Shown: positions 39,149 to 48,751 of the stretch, in pieces
How the letters are laid out: every line of letters starts with the position of its first letter
How positions within the stretch are numbered: position 1 is the first letter of the stretch
Source of the DNA: Chryseobacterium sp. CH21
GTDB taxonomy: Bacteria; Bacteroidota; Bacteroidia; Flavobacteriales; Weeksellaceae
Length of the DNA: 64,000 nt
Direction of reading: 5' to 3'
Assembly (NCBI RefSeq): GCF_004119445.1
Contig: NZ_QICI01000034.1
Coordinates: 62,001-126,000, forward strand
Notes under the pieces: generated by a model
What the model was told of the DNA's origin: nothing
The model's database searches: none
What the model saw: the letters and a program-made list of their open reading frames with translations, nothing else
Program-made: the position numbers and the translations under genes

Positions 39149-40184
39149 GATTCTTTTAATTGATTATTGATCTCTTCAAATTTATTAATTAATTCATCAA
39201 GTTTTCTTTCCTGCTTTTTAATGGTCTTCGGTCTCAGATAAAACCAGTTGAAAGCAATCCAGGCAGATGTTACAGCATAGGTCAGAATACCTGAGCCCAG
39301 AGTCATTCTTGAAGTGTATTCATACATATAAAAGCATATTCCCAGAAACAGCATAATGAAATACAAGTTAAGTATTGTTGTCTGCATCAATTTCTGCTTT
39401 CTTTTTACCACGTATAAGCTTTGGAGATATTCATTGTTAGACTGTGTCTGGTCTATTTTGTAAAATACCATAAACATTTTGTTATAAGCCAACAGGAAAA
39501 TAGCCATGCCCAGAATTACAAGAACAATTCCTATTTTTGTTGTAATCATTTGAGGCTGATAACGGTACCAGATGAAAAGAATGACTAATGAAGTAGCGAT
39601 TAATCCAATATTAGCAAAGATCAGCCTGCGCAGATTCTGGTTTCTGAATTTTTTCAGTTTTCCGAGAAGCTCGTCCATATTGGGTTTGTTGGAAGTCTGC
39701 TGCTTCCATATATTTTTGAAATCTATATTTTCTTTGGATGCAAAATTAGGATTTGCCATTGCTGCCAGACAAGGCAGTGCGTCTACAACAATGATTTTAC
39801 CAACAAGTTCAGAATAGTCAGCTGCAATAGCCAGTGCAAGACCACCACCCATACTGTGTCCGATTATTATAGGTTTGTCAATTTTATTATTCTTGATATA
39901 ATCGGCAATTCCTTTTTCCCAATCTTTAAAACTGGCATCTGATTGGGGTTTCGTTCCGGCAAATCCGGCCATCGTTAAAGTATAGCAAGTGAAGTTTTTT
40001 TCAAATTTTGCTGTCGTTTCGTTCCATACATCTCCTGAAGAAGCAAATCCCGGAATGAATAGCAAAGACTGGGTTCCTTTTCCTGTTTTCTTTACTTCAA
40101 AAGGATACGTTGCTTCCTGTCCGAAAATATTGCATACCGCTAAAAAAATAACATGATGATTAAAAGGAATGTGAATTTTTTCAT
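39145..40184 (-). CDS. Chimeric protein: alpha/beta-hydrolase N-terminus fused to a four-TM membrane protein; frameshifted as read
   Basis: After a signal peptide (MKKFTFLLIIMLFF, start 40184) and a one-base deletion in an A7 run (40142-40148), the protein continues as a secreted alpha/beta hydrolase: LLFIPGFASSGDVW, nucleophile GHSMGGG, then IIVVDALPCLAAMANPNF. Near residue 160 it switches abruptly to a different protein (FKNIWKQQTSNKPNMDELL, four transmembrane helices, coiled C-terminus KKQERKLDELINKFEE) of a kind I recall next to sigma-factor genes in relatives. The hydrolase's Asp and His catalytic residues are absent. Restored length is 346 residues. A deletion or assembly join is likely. 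Confidence 0.7.
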
Positions 40185-40363
40185 GATTTCTAAGGTTTTA
40201 AAGATTATTTGTCTTTTAGAGACGAACCTTCAAAAAATGTTACACAAAAATTTATTTTTCTGAAAAAAATATTTCTCCTTCCCCGAAATCCCTGTTATCA
40301 GGGCAAAATCATATGAAATTTATTGTAGCAATTTGTTGTTTAATAGTAAAAATCCCAGAAAAA

Positions 40364-41037
40364 TTAATCCAATATTCTTCCGTAGAATCTGCTGATATCA
40401 AAATAAAAACCTGGAATTTTATATTTTCCTTTTTCAAATTCCTGATAATCACATTTTCCATTGTGGCTTTGTGATTTTGTTTCCATTTGAAATCTGTTTA
40501 ATAGAACATATTCGTCTGTCACAGAAATGATATGAAAGCCTGTTTCGCATGTCAGCCCATCACCGGAAGTAAGAATGGCATTTAATAATCCATGGAAATT
40601 TCCTGCAATTTTTCAGCAGTAGCATCATCATTATTTAAATGATATAAATAAGCTATATAATTCATAGCCCTCAGATCCAGTGGATTTTCATCCAAAGCGT
40701 CAAGAAATAATTGGATTCCTTTAGACAGATCTTTTTGAGAAATACCTTCTCCACGATAATATTTAGCTACCTCTTCAGCTTTCTTCCCTGTTTTATAAGG
40801 TTTGTATTCTTTTTGAAAGGTAAAACCGTAGTAAAGATGATGGTATTGATTGCTTGTAAGAAGCGTATCGTTCTGTTTTAATCTTTTTAAAAGCTTCGGA
40901 TAATAGAATTCTGAGCTCTTATCCTCAATATTTTTTTGAATTAGAGTATAATCGGGCGCCTTAAATTCCATTTTCTGAGCATGAAGGAAAGTAAGCAGGA
41001 TTAAAAAGAATAAAGAGAAAAATGCTTTAATACTCAT
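40364..41037 (-). CDS. DUF4919-type exported protein, frameshifted as read
   Basis: The first frame has a signal peptide (1-20) and YHHLYYGFTFQKEYKPY, with the TPR-like helix LDALDENPLDLRAMNYIAYLY. It ends at a frameshift in a five-base run (40609-40613). The next frame continues with LLNAILTSGDGLTCETGFHIISVTDEYVLLN and GFYFDISRFYGRILD. The restored length is 224 residues, as in the DUF4919 family. Function unknown. It lies alone on the minus strand. Confidence 0.78.
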
Positions 41038-41197
41038 GGTTTATATAACGTTGCTATAATTTTTTTACAGGTTAAAAATACGGAATATGTATCAATTGAA
41101 TAATATCGACTGACTATTTGTAAAAAAAATAATAAAATATTATCAAAGTGTTATTTTGTATCAATAAATTTACTAACTTTATTCGGAATTTGAGAGA

Positions 41198-41222
41198 TTA
41201 CCCCCGACATTTGAAGGGGTAA
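41198..41222 (+). promoter_or_regulatory. Hairpin covering the ribosome-binding region of the 82-residue gene
   Basis: TTACCCC (41198-41204) pairs perfectly with GGGGTAA (41216-41222), which directly precedes the ATG at 41223 and includes the only Shine-Dalgarno-like stretch (GAAGGGG). Confidence 0.55.
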
Positions 41223-41471
41223 ATGGAATTTTTAACTAAAAAACTAGAAATATTAATGAGCAGTAGTATCCAAGATGAATTTAAAGTCTTCAAAGACGAA
41301 TTAAGAAAGTTGAATATCGAAGTACAGAAAGTTGTAAAAGTAGGAAACGGTAGTATGGATTTCCACGAGGTTTTCTACAAATCACCGAGGTATGAAGAGG
41401 TAAAAAGTATATACGTCCAGCGTCATAATCTGGATAGTATGATTGAAAAATTTAAACAAGCTTATCATTAA
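41223..41471 (+). CDS. Hypothetical 82-residue cytoplasmic protein
   Basis: No family recognised. The protein is hydrophilic and charged, without signal peptide or membrane segment, and is predicted mostly helical (KVFKDELRKLNIEVQKVVKVG, then SPRYEEVKSIYVQRHNLDSMIEKFKQAY). It is a single-gene unit with a start-adjacent hairpin and its own terminator, between genes on the other strand, which supports it being real. Function unknown. Confidence 0.7.
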   Translation: MEFLTKKLEILMSSSIQDEFKVFKDELRKLNIEVQKVVKVGNGSMDFHEVFYKSPRYEEVKSIYVQRHNLDSMIEKFKQAYH

Positions 41472-41480
41472 AAAATAGAA

Positions 41481-41515
41481 CGAGCGCCACAGATTATCTG
41501 CGGCGCTCGCTTTTT
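41481..41515 (+). terminator. Terminator after the 82-residue gene
   Basis: CGAGCGCC pairs with GGCGCTCG, with an extra CAG/CTG pairing inside and a loop ATTAT, followed by CTTTTT. Confidence 0.9.
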
Positions 41516-41530
41516 ATAAAGTTTCTAATC

Positions 41531-42823
41531 TCAATCCTTGTCCAGAGTAGAGGTCTTTCTGGTATCTTTCATTCCGATATAAACGATCAGAGAGAAAAGG
41601 ATACATCCGGTAATGTACCAGTAAAAGTATTCTTCAGAGCCAATCTTTTTAAACCAAAGCGCAATATACTCTGCCGTTCCTCCAAATACCGCAACTGTAA
41701 TGGCATACGGCAGACCTACACCTAATGCTCGGATTTCAGATGGAAAAAGTTCTGCTTTTACCACTGCATTGATGGAAGTGTAGCCGCTTACAATAATTAA
41801 AGCTGCCATAATCAGAAAAAATGCACTCCATATTGATGTGGTTGTACTCAATGCTGTAAGAAGTGGGACAGTACATAAAGTTCCCAAAATACCAAAGCCT
41901 AAAAGAAGCGGTCTTCTTCCAATCTTGTCAGACAAGCCTCCAAATACCGGCTGAAGACAGGCGAAGATAAACAATGAAATAAATGAGACTAATGTAGATT
42001 CTTCTTTCGTAAGATGGACGGTATTCACCAGGAATTTCTGCATGTAAGTAGTGTACGTATAAAAAGCCAGAGTTCCTCCTAAAGTTAATCCTACAACGGT
42101 AAGAAGAGCTCTTGGGTGCTTCAGCAATTCTTGTATTGTGCCTTTTTTCTTTTCGCTGACTTCTTTTTTGTTTTCAAAAGCTTCCGTCTCATGAAGATTG
42201 GCACGGAGGTATAATGCGATAATAGATAACATAGCTCCGATTACAAAAGGAATTCTCCATCCCCATTCCTCAAGCTGTGCTTCAGTGAGTATTAATTTTT
42301 GTAAAATAAGTTGAATTCCTAATGCTATAAGCTGTCCGCCAATCAAAGTGACATATTGAAAACTTGAATAAAAACCTCTCCTGTCCTGTGTGGCCATTTC
42401 GCTGAGGTAAGTTGCTGAAACTCCATATTCGCCGCCAACGCTTAACCCCTGAAGTAATCTTGCCAATAAAAGTATTAAAGGAGCCAAAATACCTATAGAT
42501 TGGTAAGTAGGGGTAAGGGCAATCAGTAAAGATCCAAAAGACATCAAAAGAACAGAAAGAGTCATCGCTTTTTTTCTTCCTACCTTATCGGCAATACTCC
42601 CAAACATCCATCCACCAATAGGGCGCATCAGAAAACCTACAGCAAAGATTCCCGCAGTATTCATGAGCTGGGCATTAAGGTCAGAATCCGGGAAGAATGA
42701 ATGAGAGAAATATATGGCAAAGGCTGCATATGCATACCAGTCATACCATTCAACAAGATTTCCGATAGATCCGCCTATAATGGCTTTGATTCTTTGGCCT
42801 GTGGTGATAGAGGTTGAATTCAT
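41531..42823 (-). CDS. MFS transporter, metabolite:H+ symporter type
   Basis: The 430-residue protein has 12 transmembrane segments and the MFS loop motif GSIADKVGRKKAMT and its C-terminal copy GGLSDKIGRRPLLLG. The N-terminus (GGSIGNLVEWYDWYAYAAFAIYF) is typical of the metabolite:proton symporter family that includes ProP and KgtP. Probable substrates are betaine, proline or dicarboxylic acids; which cannot be told. A terminator lies upstream. Confidence 0.92.
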   Translation of the reverse strand: MNSTSITTGQRIKAIIGGSIGNLVEWYDWYAYAAFAIYFSHSFFPDSDLNAQLMNTAGIFAVGFLMRPIGGWMFGSIADKVGRKKAMTLSVLLMSFGSLLIALTPTYQSIGILAPLILLLARLLQGLSVGGEYGVSATYLSEMATQDRRGFYSSFQYVTLIGGQLIALGIQLILQKLILTEAQLEEWGWRIPFVIGAMLSIIALYLRANLHETEAFENKKEVSEKKKGTIQELLKHPRALLTVVGLTLGGTLAFYTYTTYMQKFLVNTVHLTKEESTLVSFISLFIFACLQPVFGGLSDKIGRRPLLLGFGILGTLCTVPLLTALSTTTSIWSAFFLIMAALIIVSGYTSINAVVKAELFPSEIRALGVGLPYAITVAVFGGTAEYIALWFKKIGSEEYFYWYITGCILFSLIVYIGMKDTRKTSTLDKD

Positions 42824-42880
42824 AAAATGTTATTTTCCGGAAAAGTTTTTTTATAATGGCATCCAAGATACAAATTTCAG

Positions 42881-42914
42881 AAAAAATAAACCGTTCTGGA
42901 AAAGAACGGTTTAT
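42881..42914 (-). terminator. Terminator of the outer-membrane protein gene
   Basis: Perfect 12-bp stem ATAAACCGTTCT with AGAACGGTTTAT, loop GGAAA. On the minus strand it is followed by a T run, so it ends the gene at 42935. Confidence 0.9.
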
Positions 42915-42934
42915 GTATTACAAGATTGTAGATT

Positions 42935-43687
42935 TTAGAATCTATATCCTAGTGAAAGTCCGCTTCTGAAACCTGCCCAGGGACCATCCACTTTTATTCT
43001 GGCACCATTGGGATTGGTTTCTACTGTATACTTTACAAAGGGAATATCCAGATTTTCAATTTCTTTTTTAAGCTGAGCCTGCATATCAGGGGTCAGTACA
43101 TAATCCGAGGTCATGGTAAAATCACCTTTTCCACTTCCGTAGTGTGCTCCCGCAATCCAGAAATCCAATACAAGATTCTGGCTTCTGGTCAGAAAGAATT
43201 GAACTCCAACCATTAATCCTCCACTGTTTCCATTGGTATCTCCCTGACCTCTAAGAGGGATTTGATAAGTAATTGAATTAGGACCATTGTAATCATAATA
43301 AAAATCAAAAGTATTGGAAGTAACACTTGAATATCTGTAATACGGTGCAAAATAAAATCCTTTTCCATAGCCCTTTCCGATGTAAAACCTTGGTTCTATC
43401 GTAAAGTTCGTAGCTTTTACTCTTAAATTCTGGAATCTTTTCTCGTCTTCATCCTTTAGAAAGGCATTAATGAAAGGCACTTTACCTTCCGGCATTGTTC
43501 CGAAACCGAGGTTTACAGAAAACCATTGGTTGATGACACGCTCATAAGACAGATTAATATTTCTGAATGCATAAGCAGTAACATTGGTCTTGACGATATT
43601 CATCTTCTCAGCAGAATTGTTCTCTATTTCCTGAGCTCCTAATCCGGAAAACAGGAAGCACGGAATTAATATGAATGCTTTTTTCAT
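42935..43687 (-). CDS. Outer-membrane beta-barrel protein, DUF3575-like
   Basis: The 250-residue protein has a signal peptide (MKKAFILIPCFLFSGLGAQ) and amphipathic beta strands to the C-terminal Phe (SGLSLGYRF). The opening NIVKTNVTAYAFRNINLSYERVIN is the pattern of DUF3575-type barrels. The ATG at 43687 is chosen because it begins the signal peptide; the longer frame adds 19 residues. Function unknown. Confidence 0.82.
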   Translation of the reverse strand: MKKAFILIPCFLFSGLGAQEIENNSAEKMNIVKTNVTAYAFRNINLSYERVINQWFSVNLGFGTMPEGKVPFINAFLKDEDEKRFQNLRVKATNFTIEPRFYIGKGYGKGFYFAPYYRYSSVTSNTFDFYYDYNGPNSITYQIPLRGQGDTNGNSGGLMVGVQFFLTRSQNLVLDFWIAGAHYGSGKGDFTMTSDYVLTPDMQAQLKKEIENLDIPFVKYTVETNPNGARIKVDGPWAGFRSGLSLGYRF

Positions 43688-43854
43688 GACTCTATATTTT
43701 GTGATGTAAAAAAATACCAGCAAAAAACGGGCTGAATTTAACATAATAATTATAATTTAAAGAAAATTTATTGATAAATTTTTAATAGACTGTGATTATA
43801 AATGTAATATACATCGGAGATTGATTGTCCTAATGGTATAATTCATCTTCTGAC

Positions 43855-45939
43855 ATGAAAAAAATGATATATACCATCTTCTTTCTTTGCGGAGCTTTTA
43901 TGTTTTCCCAGGAGAAGAAAAATGATACAGCTGATGTAGCACCCGCCAAGGAGATTCAGGAAGTTATTTTGAAATCACAACGCAAAAAACAGTTTGCAGA
44001 TAAAGCTGTATATACTTTTGATAAGGAGGCGCTGGAAAAAGCACGCTATGCTAAAGATTTACTTCGTACCCTTCCTGAATTGCAGCTTGATCCTGTAGCC
44101 AATACAATTACCAGTACTAAAGGAGGAACTACCTTATTTCTCATCAATGGTATTGAAGCTACAGACATGCAGATTAGAAGTGTTGCACCCAGTGAGGTCG
44201 TAAAAGTGGAGTATTATGATATTCCTCCTGCGAGATGGGCCACAAGAGCAGATACAGTAGTGAATATTCTTACAAGATCTACAGAAACAGGGTATGTTTT
44301 CGGAGCTGATGTTTCTACGGCATTAAATACCGGATTTGTGAATGGCTCTGCTTATGCGAATTATACAAAGGGGAAAAATAATTTCGGACTGGAATATTCC
44401 ATGAATCTCAGAGATTACAATGACAGAAGGGTTAATAGTATTTATGATTATCAACTGGGTGGTAAGCATTACCGGTCTGATGAAAACAGAACGGATCATT
44501 TCGGGTATACATTCCAGAATGTTGCCTTGCGTTATACAAGGCTTGTTCCTGATGATTATGCTTTTCAGGCTAAATTGAATATGGATATTTTCAGCAGGTT
44601 TTCAAAAGGAACAGGACAGAGTGTCTTTACTGAAGATAATCTGAAGGAAGAACACAATATGTTTAAAAATAATGGTTCAGACTATGTTATTCCTAAGCTG
44701 GATCTTTATTATTCCAAAAAAATCGGGGAGAAAGATGAATTGAGCATTAACGTGGTAGGCTCTCATTATACGACGAATTCTACAGAAACAGCCAAAGAGT
44801 GGATCGTCGGTTCAGGATTGTCCGTGTATGATAATGATATGGTTCTGAAAGCGAAACAAACAAGTCTGGTGGGAGAGCTTGCTCACGTTCATGATTTTAA
44901 AGCCGGAAAACTTTCATCCGGTTACAGAATTTCAAGATCTTCTATTTCTAATGATCTGAACAATCTTGCCGGATATTCTCAATACAGCGTTACTTATCTG
45001 GAGCAGTATTTTTACACAGAATTTGCCGGAAAAGTGGATAAATTCAGTTACCGTATCGGAGCTGGTCTTACCAATATTCACAACAAAAGTGCAGAAAATA
45101 CTTTTGATGAATGGACGTTTACCCCGAAGGTTATTTTAGCTTATCAGCTTAAAGGAAACCAGAATCTTCGTTTTACAGCAAGTTACAGTCCGATAAGTCC
45201 TTGGAGTAATGCTTTGAGTAGTAACGTGGTGCAGCTGGCTCCAAATATTGTTCAACGAGGAAATCCTTTTTTAGAGTCTCAGCAGGTCTTAGCCAATAAT
45301 CTGACCTATTCTTTTAATAATAAGTATTTTGATTTTAATGCAGGTTTGTTTTATCGGTATACAGACAGGGTGATCAATCAGTATTATGTTCAGGATGATG
45401 TTTTGGGAGGGTATGCTCTGACTTATGAAAACGGGAAAAACGGACAGAGATATGGAGTACAGTTAACAGGATCTTATAAACCTTTTGGAAATAGTCTCCT
45501 CGTTATAAAAGCGGTCATCACACCGACTTCCGAGACTGTAAGGACAAGTAAAGGTGCTTTGATCAAAAATGATTATTTAGGAAATTACTTTTCATTTTCC
45601 TCAGAATATAAATCTTTATCCGTTCAGTATCAGTTCAATATTCCTGTTTACAGCTTAAATGGTGCCTTCCTTAATACCAATGAAAATCAGAACAATGTTT
45701 TTGTGAGCTATAAACATAAAAACTTCACGTTCTCTACAGGAATGTACTGGATCGGAATGCCGTCAGAATACAAAACGAAAAGCCTGCCTGAAAGTTTAGT
45801 AGATTATAGAATTCATACGCAGATCATGAACAATAAATCAATGTTTGTATTAGGGTTAAGCTATGATTTCTCTAAAGGGAAAAAGACCGAAATTCAGCGA
45901 AAACTTCATAATGAAACAGCTCCTGCAGCTACTTTTTAA
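43855..45939 (+). CDS. TonB-dependent-receptor-like outer-membrane beta-barrel protein
   Basis: The 694-residue protein has a signal peptide (about 1-19), then a plug-like domain (EIQEVILKSQRKKQFADKAV, then TLFLINGIEATDMQIRSVAPSEVVKVEYYDIPPARW). The remaining 550 residues are beta strands. The N-terminal CarboxypepD-like domain and obvious TonB box are absent, so TonB dependence is uncertain. Transported substrate unknown. It is divergent from the barrel gene at 42935. Confidence 0.82.
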   Translation: MKKMIYTIFFLCGAFMFSQEKKNDTADVAPAKEIQEVILKSQRKKQFADKAVYTFDKEALEKARYAKDLLRTLPELQLDPVANTITSTKGGTTLFLINGIEATDMQIRSVAPSEVVKVEYYDIPPARWATRADTVVNILTRSTETGYVFGADVSTALNTGFVNGSAYANYTKGKNNFGLEYSMNLRDYNDRRVNSIYDYQLGGKHYRSDENRTDHFGYTFQNVALRYTRLVPDDYAFQAKLNMDIFSRFSKGTGQSVFTEDNLKEEHNMFKNNGSDYVIPKLDLYYSKKIGEKDELSINVVGSHYTTNSTETAKEWIVGSGLSVYDNDMVLKAKQTSLVGELAHVHDFKAGKLSSGYRISRSSISNDLNNLAGYSQYSVTYLEQYFYTEFAGKVDKFSYRIGAGLTNIHNKSAENTFDEWTFTPKVILAYQLKGNQNLRFTASYSPISPWSNALSSNVVQLAPNIVQRGNPFLESQQVLANNLTYSFNNKYFDFNAGLFYRYTDRVINQYYVQDDVLGGYALTYENGKNGQRYGVQLTGSYKPFGNSLLVIKAVITPTSETVRTSKGALIKNDYLGNYFSFSSEYKSLSVQYQFNIPVYSLNGAFLNTNENQNNVFVSYKHKNFTFSTGMYWIGMPSEYKTKSLPESLVDYRIHTQIMNNKSMFVLGLSYDFSKGKKTEIQRKLHNETAPAATF

Positions 45940-45950
45940 GAGTTGATGTT

Positions 45951-46096
45951 AGGCCGGAAGAGGGAAGCTGGAGGATGGGAGTTTATATTGTGCAGATGAT
46001 TACTGAAGACTATTATTTATGAAAAAATAGAATAAATTAAACTCTATTTATTCTTAGAGTAAAATAGCTTCCATCTTCCAACCTTCAGCTTTCTGC
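45951..46096. repeat. Imperfect palindrome, family D copy 2
   Basis: The left arm (GGCCGGAAGAGGGAAGCTGG onward) and right arm (ending CTTCCAACCTTCAGCTTTCTGC) are inverted copies, with an AT-rich centre. The architecture and arm sequences match the element at 30351-30475. Confidence 0.8.
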
Positions 46097-46100
46097 TAAA

Positions 46101-46135
46101 AAAATCCCCGCTCAATTTTTAGGAGCGGGGATTTT
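46101..46135. terminator. Bidirectional terminator
   Basis: 13-bp stem AAAATCCCCGCTC with GAGCGGGGATTTT, between convergent genes. Confidence 0.92.
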
Positions 46136-46141
46136 GTTTTA

Positions 46142-47140
46142 TTATTTCTTAATGAATTTTGTATTCTTTTTGTCTGCTGTATTTTTTCCGCTGATCTCAA
46201 TAAAATAAGAAGCTGGAGGAAGATCTGAAATCTGAATGTTTCCGGATTTTACCTCTGAAGTTTTAACCAGTTTTCCATCCAGACTGTAGATATTTGCTTT
46301 GGAATAATTATCTGTATTTCCTTTAAAACCAATAAAGTCTTTCGCCGGGTTAGGATAAACAACCAGATTTTCTTTTTTTACAGCATTGTTTATAGAAAGG
46401 AATGTCTCGCTTAAAGCCTGAGCACTTGAAGTAGACTGGTTGATGCCTAATAAAGGAACGCTGATATTTCCATTGGTAGTGCTAAGTAGTGCATATCTGT
46501 GAGAAGCATCGTAATAAGCATAAGCGGTATTGGTAACCGTTCCGATTGGATTAGAATAAATCACATCAAAAGAAGAATATAAATTGAAATTCTGTGTATA
46601 CTTTACTCTAAGAACATTACTGTAAGTTTGGTTGCCTACAATCAAAGTTCCGTATGCGTCTGCCTGAGTTGCTAAGGTTCCACTAAACAAACCATTGGCA
46701 ACAGATGAAGTGAAGGTACCTTTAGCGGTATCGTTTTGGGCAGGTCCGTAGCTTGTAGGATAATTATTGTAAGTACCATTGTCTACACTGAAATTTAAAG
46801 TAGCCTGAGGATTTACGATTCCTGTAATTTCCAGCTTTGTGGCAGATGCTTTATAATAAATAGTAGTTGTTCCATCCACCATTTTAATGGTTGATCCTGG
46901 AAATGTTGTGATTTCGGTTGAAGTTGGAACAGAATAAGTAGTTTGCGATGAAGCTCCCATCGTAAGACTTCCGTTTGAAAAGGTAACGTTAGCTCCTGTT
47001 GCAGAGTTGTCCACCGTTCCATTTACCTGGTTGTAATTAATAACGTCTCCAGAAACAGGATCATTGGCGGCTTTGGTCAATGTGATCTGCGCAGAAAGCA
47101 TGGCAGAAGTCCCTAGTAAAAAGAGTATAGATTTTTTCAT
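46142..47140 (-). CDS. T9SS sorting-domain exported protein
   Basis: The 332-residue protein has a signal peptide (about 1-18), a low-complexity Thr/Ser/Asn-rich body of beta strands with no recognised domain, and a type A T9SS sorting domain at the end (NLVVYPNPAKDFIGF, then NIQISDLPPASYFIEIS to KFIKK). It should be exposed on or released from the cell surface. Function unknown. Confidence 0.85.
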   Translation of the reverse strand: MKKSILFLLGTSAMLSAQITLTKAANDPVSGDVINYNQVNGTVDNSATGANVTFSNGSLTMGASSQTTYSVPTSTEITTFPGSTIKMVDGTTTIYYKASATKLEITGIVNPQATLNFSVDNGTYNNYPTSYGPAQNDTAKGTFTSSVANGLFSGTLATQADAYGTLIVGNQTYSNVLRVKYTQNFNLYSSFDVIYSNPIGTVTNTAYAYYDASHRYALLSTTNGNISVPLLGINQSTSSAQALSETFLSINNAVKKENLVVYPNPAKDFIGFKGNTDNYSKANIYSLDGKLVKTSEVKSGNIQISDLPPASYFIEISGKNTADKKNTKFIKK

Positions 47141-47223
47141 AGTCAGAATTTTTTTTTGTTAAAATTAATTAAAAATAGTATTCAATTTTCAAATTCATTT
47201 ATTTTCAATTAAATATTTAAATA

Positions 47224-47254
47224 AACCGCCGGCTGATAAGATCAGCCGGCGGTT
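47224..47254 (-). terminator. Terminator of ribB
   Basis: Perfect 14-bp stem AACCGCCGGCTGAT with ATCAGCCGGCGGTT, loop AAG, downstream of ribB on the minus strand. Confidence 0.88.
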
Positions 47255-47277
47255 CTGTGCGTTAAAAAAACTAAAAT

Positions 47278-47925
47278 TTAGTTGCTCATAATCATTGTAC
47301 GATAAGCATAAATGTCTTCAATAGTCACCACACTCATCCCTTTTTTAATAGCAAAGTCTACAATTTCAGGAAGCCTTGCCATAGAACCGTCCTCATTGGT
47401 CAGTTCACAAAGTACGGCATCGTCTCCCAGATTGGCCATTTTTACAAGATCTACACTGCCTTCAGTATGGCCACGTCTTTCAAAGACACCATCCTTTCTG
47501 GCGATCAAAGGGAATACATGCCCGGGACTTGCAATATGCGCTGCCTGTGCATTTTCTGCCACAGCGGTTCTGATCGTCGTTACACGATCTTTTGCAGAAA
47601 CTCCCGATTCTACCCCCTCTCTGGCTTCAATAGATATGGTAAATGCAGTTTGATTTTTAGAATTGTTGTCTTCCACCATAGGACGAAGGTTGAGGTGGCG
47701 GCTTTTTTCTTCAGAAATGCATAAGCAGACGATACCGCTGCATTCGCGGATCAGAAGTGCCATGTCCTGTTCTGTAATTGTGGATGCGGGAAAGATGATA
47801 TCGCCTTCATTTTCGCGGTTTTCATCATCTACTAATAGAATACCTTTTCCCTGTTGTAATGTCTGAAGTGCTTTTTCTACACGTTCTTTGGAGGTCGCTC
47901 CGAATTGTTCTAATAATTTTTCCAT
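47278..47925 (-). CDS. ribB: 3,4-dihydroxy-2-butanone-4-phosphate synthase
   Basis: The 215-residue enzyme converts ribulose 5-phosphate to the four-carbon riboflavin precursor and formate. It has the acidic loop [12 protein letters not shown] (about 32-43), [10 protein letters not shown], the AKDRVTTI motif and the substrate-binding [11 protein letters not shown] (about 150-160). It is a stand-alone RibB; no RibA (GTP cyclohydrolase II) domain is fused. An FMN riboswitch lies in its leader, so it is repressed when FMN is abundant. Confidence 0.95.
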   Translation of the reverse strand: MEKLLEQFGATSKERVEKALQTLQQGKGILLVDDENRENEGDIIFPASTITEQDMALLIRECSGIVCLCISEEKSRHLNLRPMVEDNNSKNQTAFTISIEAREGVESGVSAKDRVTTIRTAVAENAQAAHIASPGHVFPLIARKDGVFERRGHTEGSVDLVKMANLGDDAVLCELTNEDGSMARLPEIVDFAIKKGMSVVTIEDIYAYRTMIMSN

Positions 47926-48020
47926 GTTATTTTACTTTTAAAAGTTAAAATAGTCTTCGGTACATGGAAATGAAATACAACGCAACAAGAGTCCATAAGG
48001 AATCTTATTGGTCATCTCAT

Positions 48021-48138
48021 TTTCTTCTCCCATCCAGACTTTAACTGTCGGTTCCGGAATTTCACCAGATCAGTCCTTTCAGAAGAAAGGAGTCGCGGAC
48101 TGTAACCGCCGGTAGGGAATTTCACCCTGCCCCGAAGA
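48021..48138 (-). ncRNA. FMN riboswitch (RFN element) in the ribB leader
   Basis: On the minus strand the conserved RFN blocks are present in order: CTTCGGGGCAGGGTGAAATT, then CCCTACCGGCGGTTACAGTC, a variable AAGGA-type stem, GATCTGGTGAAATTCCGG, AACCGACAGTTAAAGTCTGG and the closing GGGAGAAG. The element lies about 100 bases upstream of the ribB ATG. The rest of the 343-base gap (47926-48268) holds no gene. Confidence 0.96.
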
Positions 48139-48268
48139 AAACTTATACTAAGTTTTGCTGTATGTTGTAATTTAAATTTTTATTTCATTGAATAGTATTT
48201 AACGCACAGACTGCTAATTTCGGGAAGTTTTTTGAATTGGGGAAGAAATTTATGACGAATCACTTACA

Positions 48269-48709
48269 TTATTTTTCTCTACAGGCACATTCATGATTTT
48301 CATTTAAATAAGCAATTGTTGCTTTGCACATTTTCTCTAAAGTTTCAATATTGATATCAGAAAGTTTTTTGATGTAAATGCAGGCTTTTCCCATTTTAAA
48401 TTTTCCAAAGTCATCTAATAAATACTTACTTTCTTCAGTGGGCGAATAAACATACTGCGAAAACTCAGCTTTACGGGGTGAAAAACCAATAAGAGGCATA
48501 TCACCTTCATGGCCACTTGCGTATTTATAATGATAAAAACCAAATCCTATAATGGTTGGTCCCCACATTTTTGGCTCAAAGCCTGACCATTCACTCATCA
48601 ATTGTATTAATTGAAAGCTATCAGCTTTCTTTTCATCTTTTTCTACAAATGAGTTAATAAAATCGGTTACGTTTACGTCTGTTTCAGTGGTTTTATTTGC
48701 TTTAGCCAT
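48269..48709 (-). CDS. DUF1801-family protein
   Basis: The 146-residue protein fits DUF1801: SEWSGFEPKMWGPTIIGFGFYHYKYASGHEGDMPLIGFSPRK in pieces near residues 40-80, and KFKMGKACIYIKKLSDINIETLEKM. The fold is YdhG-like. No signal peptide; cytoplasmic. Function unknown. Confidence 0.9.
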   Translation of the reverse strand: MAKANKTTETDVNVTDFINSFVEKDEKKADSFQLIQLMSEWSGFEPKMWGPTIIGFGFYHYKYASGHEGDMPLIGFSPRKAEFSQYVYSPTEESKYLLDDFGKFKMGKACIYIKKLSDINIETLEKMCKATIAYLNENHECACREK

Positions 48710-48751
48710 GGTAGTTGTAATCTTTAGTTACTTGTGTTTCTCAATATAAAT

